A stretch of 64,000 nucleotides of DNA from Bog-473 sp963770645. Lineage in GTDB: Bacteria; Actinomycetota; Acidimicrobiia; Acidimicrobiales; RAAP-2. Shown one piece after another: positions 1-7,703 of this stretch. The stretch is taken from contig CAVYQL010000004.1 in the NCBI GenBank assembly GCA_963770645.1, positions 124,001 through 188,000 of the forward strand, written 5' to 3'. A program made the position numbers and the translations under genes. Every line of letters starts with the position of its first letter. Position 1 is the first letter of the stretch. The notes below the pieces were generated by a model, which saw nothing but the letters and a program-made list of their open reading frames with translations, made no database searches and had not been told where the DNA came from.

Positions 1-1
1 C

Positions 2-562
2 AACGGCGGCGAGGCGTCGGAGCCCACCGCGCCGGGTGGGTCGGTCCGAGGATCCCCCGGACACGTGGTCTCGCAGGAAGCGGACCTCGCAAACGGCACG
101 GCCAGGGCACAGGTGCACACGAACCGGCGCGCCACCGTCGTCCTCAGCGCGTCCTACGACCCGGGATGGCACGCCACCGTCGACGGGCACCCTGCGCCGA
201 CGATCATGGTGGCGCCCGCGCTGGTCGGGGTCGACGTCGGTCCCGGTGAGCACACGGTGGTGTTCAGCTTCGACGGGTACGGCTCCTTAACGGCGTTGTT
301 CTTGTTGTCGCTCGCCGTGTTCGTGGTCCTCGCCGTTGCACCACTGGCGTGGCGCCGTTGGGGACGCGGGTCGCGCCGTCGTTCCGGGCGGCGGGGGCAG
401 CACCGTCGTGGACAGCATCGCCGTGAGGAGGGATCGGAAACCCCAGCTCCGGTGTCGACGTGGGCCGAGGGATCGAACACAATGGGAGTCAATGTCCTCG
501 ACTCCGGCCTCGACGCCAGCTCCGACTCCAGCCTCGACGCCGACCTCCGCGCCCCGCCCTGA
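2..562 (+). CDS. C-terminal end of a YfhO-like membrane protein (partial)
   Basis: The reading frame is already open at the left edge, so only the last 186 residues are visible. They contain a beta-rich segment with the pattern YDPGWHATVDG, a proline-rich stretch and GEHTVVFSF. This is typical of the extracytoplasmic C-terminal domain of bacterial YfhO-family proteins (large multi-pass membrane proteins linked to glycosylation of cell-wall polymers). One hydrophobic helix (LTALFLLSLAVFVVLAVAPL) follows, then a very basic Arg-rich tail. The last 71 bases overlap the start of the next gene in another frame. The family assignment rests on this tail only; a generic glycosyltransferase-like membrane protein is the alternative. 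Confidence 0.6.
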   Translation, partial: NGGEASEPTAPGGSVRGSPGHVVSQEADLANGTARAQVHTNRRATVVLSASYDPGWHATVDGHPAPTIMVAPALVGVDVGPGEHTVVFSFDGYGSLTALFLLSLAVFVVLAVAPLAWRRWGRGSRRRSGRRGQHRRGQHRREEGSETPAPVSTWAEGSNTMGVNVLDSGLDASSDSSLDADLRAPP

Positions 563-980
563 GCCGGCCGACATCGTCGTCGGCTTCCTGCGCGCTCTGG
601 CGCGTTTCGAGATCGATGCCGCACTCGACGTCGTCGCTGACGACCTGGTCTATGCCAACGTGACGCTCCCCACGCTGAATGGAAAGGAGCGCCTCGAGCG
701 GGCCGCCCGTCTGATGTTGCGGCCTGGTCGTATGGGCTTCAACGTCCACTTCAACCACGTGGCGACCGAAGGCGACGTCGTCTTGACAGACCGCATCGAC
801 GAGCTCAACTTCGGACGCTTCGCATCGCGGTTCTGGGTCTACGGCCGCTTCATCGTGAACGAGGGCAAAATCACCCTGTGGCGCGACTCGTTCGACTGGC
901 TCGACGTGACGATCGGCAACCTGCGCGGCCTGGCCGGGCTGGTGTCGCCGTCTTTGAACCGACGCATGCCGCCCGACTGA
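492..980 (+). CDS. limonene-1,2-epoxide hydrolase-like protein
   Basis: A 162-residue protein with the cone-shaped alpha+beta fold family of limonene-1,2-epoxide hydrolase (SnoaL/NTF2-like). The visible active-site pattern is LTDRIDEL (Arg101, Asp103) and LWRDSFDW (Asp132), matching the Asp-Arg-Asp triad of the Rhodococcus enzyme. The substrate is unknown; actinobacterial homologues act on hydrophobic epoxides. The first 25 residues are a Ser/Thr/Pro/Ala repeat, so the start is uncertain. ATG 492 was chosen because GGGAG lies just upstream, although this makes the gene overlap the preceding one. It ends inside a set of 15-bp repeats and is followed by a strong hairpin. Confidence 0.8.
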   Translation: MSSTPASTPAPTPASTPTSAPRPEPADIVVGFLRALARFEIDAALDVVADDLVYANVTLPTLNGKERLERAARLMLRPGRMGFNVHFNHVATEGDVVLTDRIDELNFGRFASRFWVYGRFIVNEGKITLWRDSFDWLDVTIGNLRGLAGLVSPSLNRRMPPD

Positions 981-1035
981 CTGGCGTCCGACTGACTGGC
1001 GTCCGACTGACAGGCGCCCGAATGACGGGCGCCCT
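976..1035. repeat. four 15-bp tandem repeats across the gene end
   Basis: Four consecutive 15-base units begin at 976, 991, 1006 and 1021. The first two are identical (ACTGACTGGCGTCCG) and the others diverge. Each unit carries a TGA or TGA-like triplet; the stop codon of the epoxide-hydrolase-like gene lies in the first. Confidence 0.85.
1013..1033. terminator. hairpin between convergent genes
   Basis: GGCGCCCG and CGGGCGCC form a perfect 8-bp GC stem around a 5-base loop (AATGA). It lies between the ends of two convergent genes, so it can serve both. There is no T run, as is common in actinobacterial terminators. Confidence 0.6.
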
Positions 1036-1041
1036 CGCGAC

Positions 1042-1284
1042 CTACTGCAGATAACCCTCGACGGTGCCGGCGGAGCGCTGCTCGGCCGCGTCGGGGTCCT
1101 GGCCCGCATTGCGCTTGGCCCGGCGTTGCCGCAACAGGTCCCACATCTCGTCGAGGGTGACTTCGAGGTCGCGCTTGCGCGCCAACTCGTCGTCGCTCAG
1201 CCCCTCGCCAACGTGCGCCTCCTCGAGGCGCTGCTCCTCCGCGGCGAGCTGGCTGATCCGCTCCGTGATCTCCTTGTCGTCCAT
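1042..1284 (-). CDS. DUF2630 family small protein
   Basis: An 80-residue, highly charged, probably all-helical protein beginning MDDKEITERISQLAAEEQRL, characteristic of the actinobacterial DUF2630 family. No function is established. The start at 1284 was preferred over the upstream ATG at 1302 because the conserved family N-terminus begins there. It sits just downstream of lon on the same strand (about 58 bases apart), so it may be co-transcribed with it. Confidence 0.8.
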   Translation of the reverse strand: MDDKEITERISQLAAEEQRLEEAHVGEGLSDDELARKRDLEVTLDEMWDLLRQRRAKRNAGQDPDAAEQRSAGTVEGYLQ

Positions 1285-1342
1285 GTCCGCTCCGATCGAC
1301 AACCCTCGGCCAGTGTGCAGCCCTCGGCCAGTCTGCCCGGCC

Positions 1343-3715
1343 TCAGGCCGCGGCGCCCAGCTCGCCGTTGTCGCCAGCCGCCTGGGCCGGCGTGCCCGAG
1401 CCCGACAGAGCCGGGCCGAGCACGTCGGCGATGGTGGCGGCCAGATGGAACGTCATGACGTCACGGACCTCTTCGGGCACGTCCTCGAGGTCGGGACCGT
1501 TGCGCTCAGGCAACACGACCTCGGTGAGCCCGGCCCGGTGGGCGGCCAGCACCTTCTGCTTGACACCCCCGATGGGCAGCACCCGGCCCTGCAGGGTGAC
1601 CTCACCGGTCATCCCCACGACCGAACGCACGGGCACGCCGGTCAGCAAGCTGACGAGCGCCGTGGTCATCGTGACCCCAGCCGACGGACCGTCCTTGGGG
1701 ACGGCGCCAGCAGGGACGTGGACGTGGAAGCGCTTGCCCGCGAAGGCGGCCGGGTCTATCCCCAGCTCCTCGGCGTGCGAGCGCACGTAGCTGAGCGCGA
1801 TCTCCGTCGACTCCTTCATGACGTCGCCGAGCTGACCCGTGAGCGTCAAACCCTCGGGACCGTCGGAGACACTGGCTTCGACGAAGAGCACGTCGCCGCC
1901 TGCGCCAGTCACGGCTAGGCCGGTGACCACGCCGGGCACGCTGGAGCGGTCCGCCGCCTCGAAGAAGAAGTGTGGCCGTCCGAGCCACCCACGCACGTCG
2001 TCCTTGTCGACCACGATCGGGGCCTGACGCTCGCCCGAGGCGAGCTTGGTCGCCACTTTGCGCAGCATCTTGCCGAGCTCGCGCTCGAGATTCCGCACGC
2101 CGGCCTCCCGGGTGTAGTCAGCCACGACAGCTCGAAGCGCGTCGTCGGTGACCTCCACCTCGTCCTCGCGCAACGCAGCCCGCGTGAGCTGACGCCGCAG
2201 GAGATGGTGACGGGCGATGGAAACTTTCTCGGACTCGGTGTACCCGTCGATCCGGATGACCTCCATGCGGTCAAGCAACGGGCCGGGGACCGTCTCGGTG
2301 ACGTTGGCCGTCGCGATGAACAGCACCCGCGACAGGTCGAGGTCGACCTCGAGGTAGTTGTCACGGAACGTGTGGTTCTGCGCCGGGTCGAGCACCTCGA
2401 GCAACGCCGAGGAGGGGTCGCCGCGGTAGTCCGCGCCGATCTTGTCGACCTCGTCGAGGACGATGACCGGGTTCATGGTCCCGGCCTCGCGTAGCGCGCG
2501 CACCAGCCGTCCAGGTTGGGCGCCGACGTAGGTACGGCGGTGTCCCCGGATCTCGGCCTCGTCGCGGATGCCGCCGAGTGACACCCGGACGAACTTGCGA
2601 CCGAGCGCGTTGGCCACGGACTCACCGAGCGACGTCTTGCCGACGCCCGGCGGGCCCACGAGGGCCAAGATCGCTCCCGATCCGCGCCCGTCCACCGGCA
2701 CCAGGCCGCGCTCGGCCTGCAGCTTGCGGACGGCGAGGTGCTCGAGGATGCGCTCCTTCACGTCCTCCAGCCCGTCGTGATCGGCCTCCAAGATGCGCGA
2801 GGCCTCGTTGATGTCCAAGCGGTCCTCAGACTCGACGCCCCAGGGGACCTCGAGCACCGTGTCGAGCCACGTGCGGATCCAGCCCGTCTCGGGGCTCTGG
2901 TCGCTCGTGCGCTCGAGCTTGTCGACCTCGCGCTCGACCGCCTTGCGGACGTGCTCGGGCAGATCGGCCGCTTCGAGCTTCGCCCGGTAGTCGTCCGGGT
3001 CGCCCTCCTCGGAGTCACCGCTCAGGCCGTTGAGCTCCTTGCGGATGGCGTCGAGCTGACGGCGCAAGAGGAACTCGCGCTGCGTCTTCTCCATGCCTTC
3101 TTCGACGTCCGTCTTGATCTTCTCGCGCAACGCAAGGTCGGCGAGCGTGTCACGCGACCAGCCGAGGACGAGGCGCAGGCGCGTCTCGACGTCGAGCGTC
3201 TCGAGGACCTCGACCTTCTGGCTGAGCGAGAGGTCGGGTGAGTACCCGGCCACGTCGGCCAGGCGACTCGGCTCGGTGATGTCACGCAGCTGCGCTGCGA
3301 TCCGGCCGGCGCCCCTCGTGTGCAAGATGTTCTCGAGCACGGCGCGGTACTCGCGGGCCAGCTCGTGCGCGGCGGGGGTCGGCTCGGGCTCGTCGAGGGG
3401 CTCGGCCTCCACCCAGAGGGCGTCGCCGGTGCCGGGCACCCCGGTGCCGATGACGGCGCGGCCGTCACCCCGGATGGCCACGGCGGGCAGGCCGCCGGGC
3501 AGGTCGCCCTCCTCCATCACCTCGGCGATCACGCCGACGGTGGCGAAGCGGCCTTCGATGTGGGGCACCAGCAGCAGGCGCCCGCCGGCGGAGCGGGCGG
3601 CTTCGACCGCGGCCCGGGCTTCATCAGACTCGAGCGCCATGGTGAAGACCATCCCGGGCAGCACCACGCCTGAGGTGAGCGGGAGCAATGGGAGAGTCAC
3701 GTTTTCGTTGGTCAT
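1343..3715 (-). CDS. lon: ATP-dependent protease Lon
   Basis: A 790-residue cytoplasmic AAA+ serine protease that degrades misfolded and regulatory proteins. Domains in order: N-terminal LAN substrate-binding domain (about 1-190), helical linker, AAA+ module with Walker A GPPGVGKT at 355-362 and Walker B VIVLDEVDKIG, then the protease domain with the Ser-Lys dyad at Ser678 (KDGPSAG) and Lys721 (GGVKQK). Length and motifs are complete. ATG 3715 is chosen because AAAGGAC lies 6-8 bases upstream and the conserved N-terminus starts there; 29 further codons upstream are open but include the promoter repeats. A pair of 15-bp direct repeats just upstream is a likely operator. Confidence 0.97.
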   Translation of the reverse strand: MTNENVTLPLLPLTSGVVLPGMVFTMALESDEARAAVEAARSAGGRLLLVPHIEGRFATVGVIAEVMEEGDLPGGLPAVAIRGDGRAVIGTGVPGTGDALWVEAEPLDEPEPTPAAHELAREYRAVLENILHTRGAGRIAAQLRDITEPSRLADVAGYSPDLSLSQKVEVLETLDVETRLRLVLGWSRDTLADLALREKIKTDVEEGMEKTQREFLLRRQLDAIRKELNGLSGDSEEGDPDDYRAKLEAADLPEHVRKAVEREVDKLERTSDQSPETGWIRTWLDTVLEVPWGVESEDRLDINEASRILEADHDGLEDVKERILEHLAVRKLQAERGLVPVDGRGSGAILALVGPPGVGKTSLGESVANALGRKFVRVSLGGIRDEAEIRGHRRTYVGAQPGRLVRALREAGTMNPVIVLDEVDKIGADYRGDPSSALLEVLDPAQNHTFRDNYLEVDLDLSRVLFIATANVTETVPGPLLDRMEVIRIDGYTESEKVSIARHHLLRRQLTRAALREDEVEVTDDALRAVVADYTREAGVRNLERELGKMLRKVATKLASGERQAPIVVDKDDVRGWLGRPHFFFEAADRSSVPGVVTGLAVTGAGGDVLFVEASVSDGPEGLTLTGQLGDVMKESTEIALSYVRSHAEELGIDPAAFAGKRFHVHVPAGAVPKDGPSAGVTMTTALVSLLTGVPVRSVVGMTGEVTLQGRVLPIGGVKQKVLAAHRAGLTEVVLPERNGPDLEDVPEEVRDVMTFHLAATIADVLGPALSGSGTPAQAAGDNGELGAAA

Positions 3716-3727
3716 CGGATGTCCTTT

Positions 3728-3763
3728 TGTAACGCCGTAATGGCAAAGTGTAATGCCGTAATG
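3728..3763 (-). promoter_or_regulatory. direct-repeat operator candidate upstream of lon
   Basis: TGTAACGCCGTAATG (3728-3742) and TGTAATGCCGTAATG (3749-3763) differ at one base and are 21 bases apart, two helical turns. They lie directly upstream of the lon ribosome-binding site. Each unit is itself an imperfect palindrome (TAACG/CGTAA). This is a probable site for a stress regulator; it is not the canonical HspR (HAIR) sequence. Confidence 0.5.
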
Positions 3764-3802
3764 ACAAACATCATCTGACTGGTCAACCATTTGCGCGGAC
3801 AC

Positions 3803-4205
3803 CTGATTCCCGGACCCAGGGTCCGGCCCCCGGCTCGGGTCCGGCGGGGTGACGGGGCGGCCATGACCAGGGAATTCTCGGCCAGCGGGGAGGCGCAGTC
3901 CTCAGAAGCGGAGATGGAGGCAAGGTGGAGTCGGGGTGGGTGGGGATGGAGCCAGGGCACGCCGGGAAGGCTGTGCGGCTGTATATGGACCTCTTGCTGA
4001 TTGGAGGTGATTACGGAAGGACTATGGGGTTTCGGAAGGATATGGCCGTAGCCTTCCGTAATTGGGGAAGGTTTTGGAAGGCTGCATATACAGGCCAAAC
4101 GAGGTGTCGGGGCCCAGCCTTGGCCTCTGGCTCGGCCTCGGCGTCGGTCTCGGCGCTCGGCGGCAGCCCGTCGAGACGGTGGGCAGGGTGCCTACGCTGG
4201 GGGTC
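3803..4205. other. non-coding region between lon and DUF3039 gene, with nested inverted repeats
   Basis: I find no convincing gene here. Two inverted repeats share the same centre at 4036: an inner pair ATTACGGAAGG (4010-4020) / CCTTCCGTAAT (4052-4062) and an outer pair CTGTATAT (3979-3986) / ATATACAG (4086-4093). GGAAGG also occurs at 3965, 4015, 4034, 4066 and 4076. The inner arms share the heptamer ATTACGG with the lon upstream repeats. The arrangement suggests a control region serving the divergent lon and DUF3039 genes. Confidence 0.6.
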
Positions 4206-4517
4206 ATGGCGAGCGAGGGAGCGCCGGAACCGGGAGCGGCGGGGTCGACGACACTGGCGCCGGCACGGCCCGCGCCGGATCTCGACGAGGGCGATCACGA
4301 CCGCATGGCCCACATCGTCCTGGAGGGCTACAGCCCCAAGGACGGCGAGTTCGTCTCGACCGGCCCGAGCGTGGTCGAGGGCATCGTCACCGGGACGGCG
4401 GTGCGGGCGCTCTGCGGCAAGGAGTGGGTCCCGGGGCGGAACCCGTCCCGTTACGGCCTCTGCCCGACCTGCAAGGAGATCGCCGAGAAGATGGGGTGGA
4501 AGATCCCGAGCAGCTGA
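4206..4517 (+). CDS. DUF3039 family protein
   Basis: A 103-residue protein of the actinobacterial DUF3039 family. The C-terminal half shows ALCGKEWVPGR, then LCPTCKEI, a likely metal-binding set of three cysteines (C, CxxC), before a short basic/aromatic tail. No role is established. ATG 4206 was chosen because upstream codons are low-complexity and include the inverted-repeat region. It is divergent from lon and followed by about 200 bases without a gene. Confidence 0.75.
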   Translation: MASEGAPEPGAAGSTTLAPARPAPDLDEGDHDRMAHIVLEGYSPKDGEFVSTGPSVVEGIVTGTAVRALCGKEWVPGRNPSRYGLCPTCKEIAEKMGWKIPSS

Positions 4518-4716
4518 GCGTGCCGAGCTGAGGCACGTGAGCTTGGGCCGATGGGCGAGACCTGAAGGATTCGGGGGTCGAGTGGCTGCGGTGGCGGCAC
4601 ATCCACCTCTGCCGCGTGCTCCGCGCTCACGGCGCGCCACCCAACTACCGTGCGACACACCCGCTTGTCGCGGCGCACCGACCGAGGCCGGGCTACGGCA
4701 GACCAAAGGGGACTCG

Positions 4717-5835
4717 TTGGCACAGGTCAGCTTCGACGGCGCCACCAAGCGGTTCGGCGACGCGACCGCCGTCGACCACCTGACGCTGAACGTCACCGAC
4801 GGCGAGCTGCTCGTGCTGCTGGGCCCGTCGGGCTGTGGCAAGACCACCGCGCTGCGCCTCGTGGCCGGGCTCGAGGAGCTGAGCGACGGCTCGGTGTCCA
4901 TCGGTGACCGCGTCGTCAACGACGTCGACCCCAAGGACCGAGACGTGGCAATGGTCTTCCAGAGCTACGCGCTGTACCCGCACCTGACGGTGGCAAAGAA
5001 CATCGAGTTCCCGCTGCGCCAGCGCGGGGTCGACAAGGAGGAGCGCGCCACCAAGGTCAAGCGAGCCGCCGAGACCCTCGGCCTCGGCGCGCTGCTGGAC
5101 CGCAAGCCCGCGCAGCTCTCGGGCGGCCAGCGTCAGCGCGTCGCGCTCGCCCGGGCCATCGTGCGCGAGCCCCTCGTCTTCTTGATGGACGAACCGCTGT
5201 CCAACCTCGACGCCACGCTGCGCGTGCAGACGCGCGCCGACATCGTCGAGCTGCAGGCGCGGCTGGCCAGCACCACGCTCTACGTCACGCACGACCAGGT
5301 CGAGGCCATGACGATGGGACACCGCATCGCCGTCATGAGCGACGGCAGGTTGCAGCAGGTGGCCACGCCCGAGGAGCTCTACGGCACACCGGCCAACGCA
5401 TTCGTCGCTGGCTTCCTCGGGAGCCCGGGCATGAACCTCATCGAGGGGATGCTCGTCGAGAGCGGGGCCCCCGACGGTGTCAGCGGCGGCTCCCTGTGCG
5501 TCGCCTTTCCCGGCTCCTCGGTGCCGCTGCCGGACTCGGTGGCCGAGGCGGTCCGGGGGGCCGGGCCCGACGTGGTGCTCGGCCTGCGACCGGAGTCGCT
5601 CCACCTCAGTCCGGACGGTCCCATCGCCGCCAGCGTCCTGATCGTCGAGCTCCTCGGGGCCGAGACCCACGTCATCAGCCACACCGAGACGGGCGCCCGC
5701 ATCATCGTGCGCCAGGGTCCCAACGAGCGGCGGCCTGCCCTCGGTGAGGCCGTGCGCATCGCCGTCGACCCCGACCCCAAGGCGTTCCACCTCTTCGACG
5801 CCTCCACCGGCGCCCGACTGGGCGGTGCCTCGTGA
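4717..5835 (+). CDS. sugar ABC importer ATPase (UgpC/MalK type)
   Basis: A 372-residue ATPase that energises the importer encoded by the next three genes. Visible motifs: Walker A GPSGCGKT (36-43), Q-loop FQSYALYPHLTV, signature LSGGQRQRVALARA, Walker B FLMDEPLSNLD and the switch His in YVTHDQVEA. A C-terminal TOBE/OB regulatory domain (about 240-372) places it in the carbohydrate CUT1 subgroup. Start TTG 4717 follows AAAGGGGAC with good spacing; the frame is open far upstream but the homology begins here. Substrate could be glycerol-3-phosphate, a disaccharide or an oligosaccharide. Confidence 0.93.
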   Translation: MAQVSFDGATKRFGDATAVDHLTLNVTDGELLVLLGPSGCGKTTALRLVAGLEELSDGSVSIGDRVVNDVDPKDRDVAMVFQSYALYPHLTVAKNIEFPLRQRGVDKEERATKVKRAAETLGLGALLDRKPAQLSGGQRQRVALARAIVREPLVFLMDEPLSNLDATLRVQTRADIVELQARLASTTLYVTHDQVEAMTMGHRIAVMSDGRLQQVATPEELYGTPANAFVAGFLGSPGMNLIEGMLVESGAPDGVSGGSLCVAFPGSSVPLPDSVAEAVRGAGPDVVLGLRPESLHLSPDGPIAASVLIVELLGAETHVISHTETGARIIVRQGPNERRPALGEAVRIAVDPDPKAFHLFDASTGARLGGAS

Positions 5836-6785
5836 CGGTGGCGGCGTCGGCGCCGGCAGCCCCGACTGCGCCGGCGACGAAAGCGAGGCCGAGCCACGGC
5901 CTGCGCCAGCGCCTGCGCAAGGAGGCGGCGCTGGCCTACCTGTTGCTCGTTCCCGCCATGGTGCTCTTCGGCGTCTTCTCCTTCTATCCCTTCTTGCGCA
6001 ACTTCAAGCTGATGCTCTACGAGACGCCCCCCGTCCCCGGCCTCCCGGCGCGCTACGTGGGCCTGCAGCAGATCTGGCCGACGATCAGCTCGACACAGTT
6101 CACCCAGAGCCTCGTCACGACGGTCATCTTCGTGGTCCTCGTCGTCCCGATCTCGTTGATCCTGGGCCTGGCGCTCGCCGTCGCCGCCCACCGCAAGCTC
6201 AAGGGCATGGCGGTTTACCGCATGATCTTCTCCTCCACCGTCGTGAGCTCGGTCGCCGTCGCCTCGGTCGTCTTCGGCACGCTGCTCAACCCGGTCGTCG
6301 GGCTCTTGCCGTGGCTCGGCATCAATCCGACCCCGCCCGCGCTCGAGAGCACCACCTGGGCCCTGCCCGCGGTCGCCCTGATCACCATCTGGCAGTTCCT
6401 CGGGCTCGCCTTCATCATCATGTCCGCCGGGCTGTCATCGGTGCCCGATGAATTGCTCGAGGCGGCCCGCATCGACGGTGCGAACGCCTGGACGCGCTTC
6501 TGGCGCATGACCGTGCCCCTGCTCTCCCCCACCATCTTCTTCGCCGTCATCGTGAGCACGATCTACGCCTTCCAGGCCTTCGGCGCCGTGGACATCCTCA
6601 TCGGCAACACCAATGCAGTCCGGCTCCACACCAACGTGCTCATCTACAACATCGTCAACACCCTGCAGATCGACAACAACCCGGGCGCGGCCGCCATCAT
6701 GGCGACGGTCCTGTTCTTGATCATGCTCGGCCTGACCGTCATTCAGATGCGGCTCTTGGAGCGGCGGGTGAACTATGCCCGCTGA
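5832..6785 (+). CDS. sugar ABC importer permease, UgpA/MalF type
   Basis: A 317-residue inner-membrane protein with about six transmembrane helices; the first starts near residue 35 (LAYLLLVPAMVLFGVFSFYPF). The coupling-helix EAA loop is visible as EAARIDGANAWTRFWRMTVPLL. It pairs with the following permease to form the pore. GTG 5832 overlaps the stop of the ATPase gene by four bases, indicating translational coupling. The first 30 residues are Ala/Pro-rich and cytoplasmic. Confidence 0.92.
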   Translation: MTVAASAPAAPTAPATKARPSHGLRQRLRKEAALAYLLLVPAMVLFGVFSFYPFLRNFKLMLYETPPVPGLPARYVGLQQIWPTISSTQFTQSLVTTVIFVVLVVPISLILGLALAVAAHRKLKGMAVYRMIFSSTVVSSVAVASVVFGTLLNPVVGLLPWLGINPTPPALESTTWALPAVALITIWQFLGLAFIIMSAGLSSVPDELLEAARIDGANAWTRFWRMTVPLLSPTIFFAVIVSTIYAFQAFGAVDILIGNTNAVRLHTNVLIYNIVNTLQIDNNPGAAAIMATVLFLIMLGLTVIQMRLLERRVNYAR

Positions 6786-7677
6786 GCCTGCTGAGCCCGG
6801 GACCGCCGTGGCCGACCTGCCCGACAGCGTCACGAAGGCGGCCCCCCTCAGGAAGCCGCGCCGGCGACTGCGGACGATCGGCAGCTACACGCTGCTCACC
6901 GCCGGCGCCATCGTCGTGCTCTTCCCCGTGTACGTCACCATCGTGAACTCGCTGCTGGTGCCCGACCAGCTGGTCCAGCAACCCCCACCGCTCTTCCCCA
7001 CCGACCCGCAGTGGCACAACTACGTCACGGCATGGACCAGCGGTTCCATGTCCAAGTACATGGCCACCTCGGCCATCATGACGATCGCCATCGTGGTGGG
7101 CCAGCTCGTCACCTCGATCCTGGCCGCCTACGCCTTCGCCTTCTTGCGCTTCCCGTTCAAGCGCACGCTCTTCGTGCTCTGCCTGGCCACGCTGATGATC
7201 CCGCTCGAGGTGACCTTCATCACCAACCTCGACACCATCACGACCCTGCACTGGTTCAACAGCTACGAGGGCCTGGCCGTCCCGTTCCTCGCGACCGGGT
7301 TCGGCATCTTCCTGCTGCGCCAGGCCTTCTTGCAGATCCCGCGCGACCTGCAGGAGGCCGCGCAGCTCGACGGGTACGGCCACCTCCGCTTCATGACCCG
7401 TGTCGCCGTGCCGCTCGCCCGCCCGTCACTGGCCGCGCTCGGGGTGTTCTCCTTCCTCGCCGCGTGGAACCAGTACCTGTGGCCGCTCGTCTCGACGGGC
7501 GGGCAGTCACCGCTCAACACGGTTCAGATCGGCCTGAAGCAACTGTTGGGGACCGAGGTCTCCCAGATCCCGGTCTCGCTCGCCGGTGCGGTCATCGCGT
7601 TCGTGCCGCTCGTCATCCTCCTCATCGTGTTCCAGAAGCAGCTCGTGCGCAGCCTCACGGCCGGTGCGGTCAAATAG
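6775..7677 (+). CDS. sugar ABC importer permease, UgpE/MalG type
   Basis: A 300-residue inner-membrane protein with about six helices and the EAA loop EAAQLDGYGHLRFMTRVAVPL. The phrase AAWNQYLWPLV near residue 240 is typical of the MalG/UgpE subunit. It overlaps the previous permease gene by 11 bases, so the two are almost surely co-translated. The N-terminal 40 residues before the first helix are Pro/Arg-rich. Confidence 0.92.
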   Translation: MPAEPAEPGTAVADLPDSVTKAAPLRKPRRRLRTIGSYTLLTAGAIVVLFPVYVTIVNSLLVPDQLVQQPPPLFPTDPQWHNYVTAWTSGSMSKYMATSAIMTIAIVVGQLVTSILAAYAFAFLRFPFKRTLFVLCLATLMIPLEVTFITNLDTITTLHWFNSYEGLAVPFLATGFGIFLLRQAFLQIPRDLQEAAQLDGYGHLRFMTRVAVPLARPSLAALGVFSFLAAWNQYLWPLVSTGGQSPLNTVQIGLKQLLGTEVSQIPVSLAGAVIAFVPLVILLIVFQKQLVRSLTAGAVK

Positions 7678-7703
7678 CACCTCGGGGGTGCTAGGCAATA
7701 GAC

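Noticed and set aside
3925..4716. N-terminal extension of the sugar-importer ATPase
   Set aside because: The open frame overlaps the DUF3039 gene; homology and a good ribosome-binding site begin at TTG 4717.
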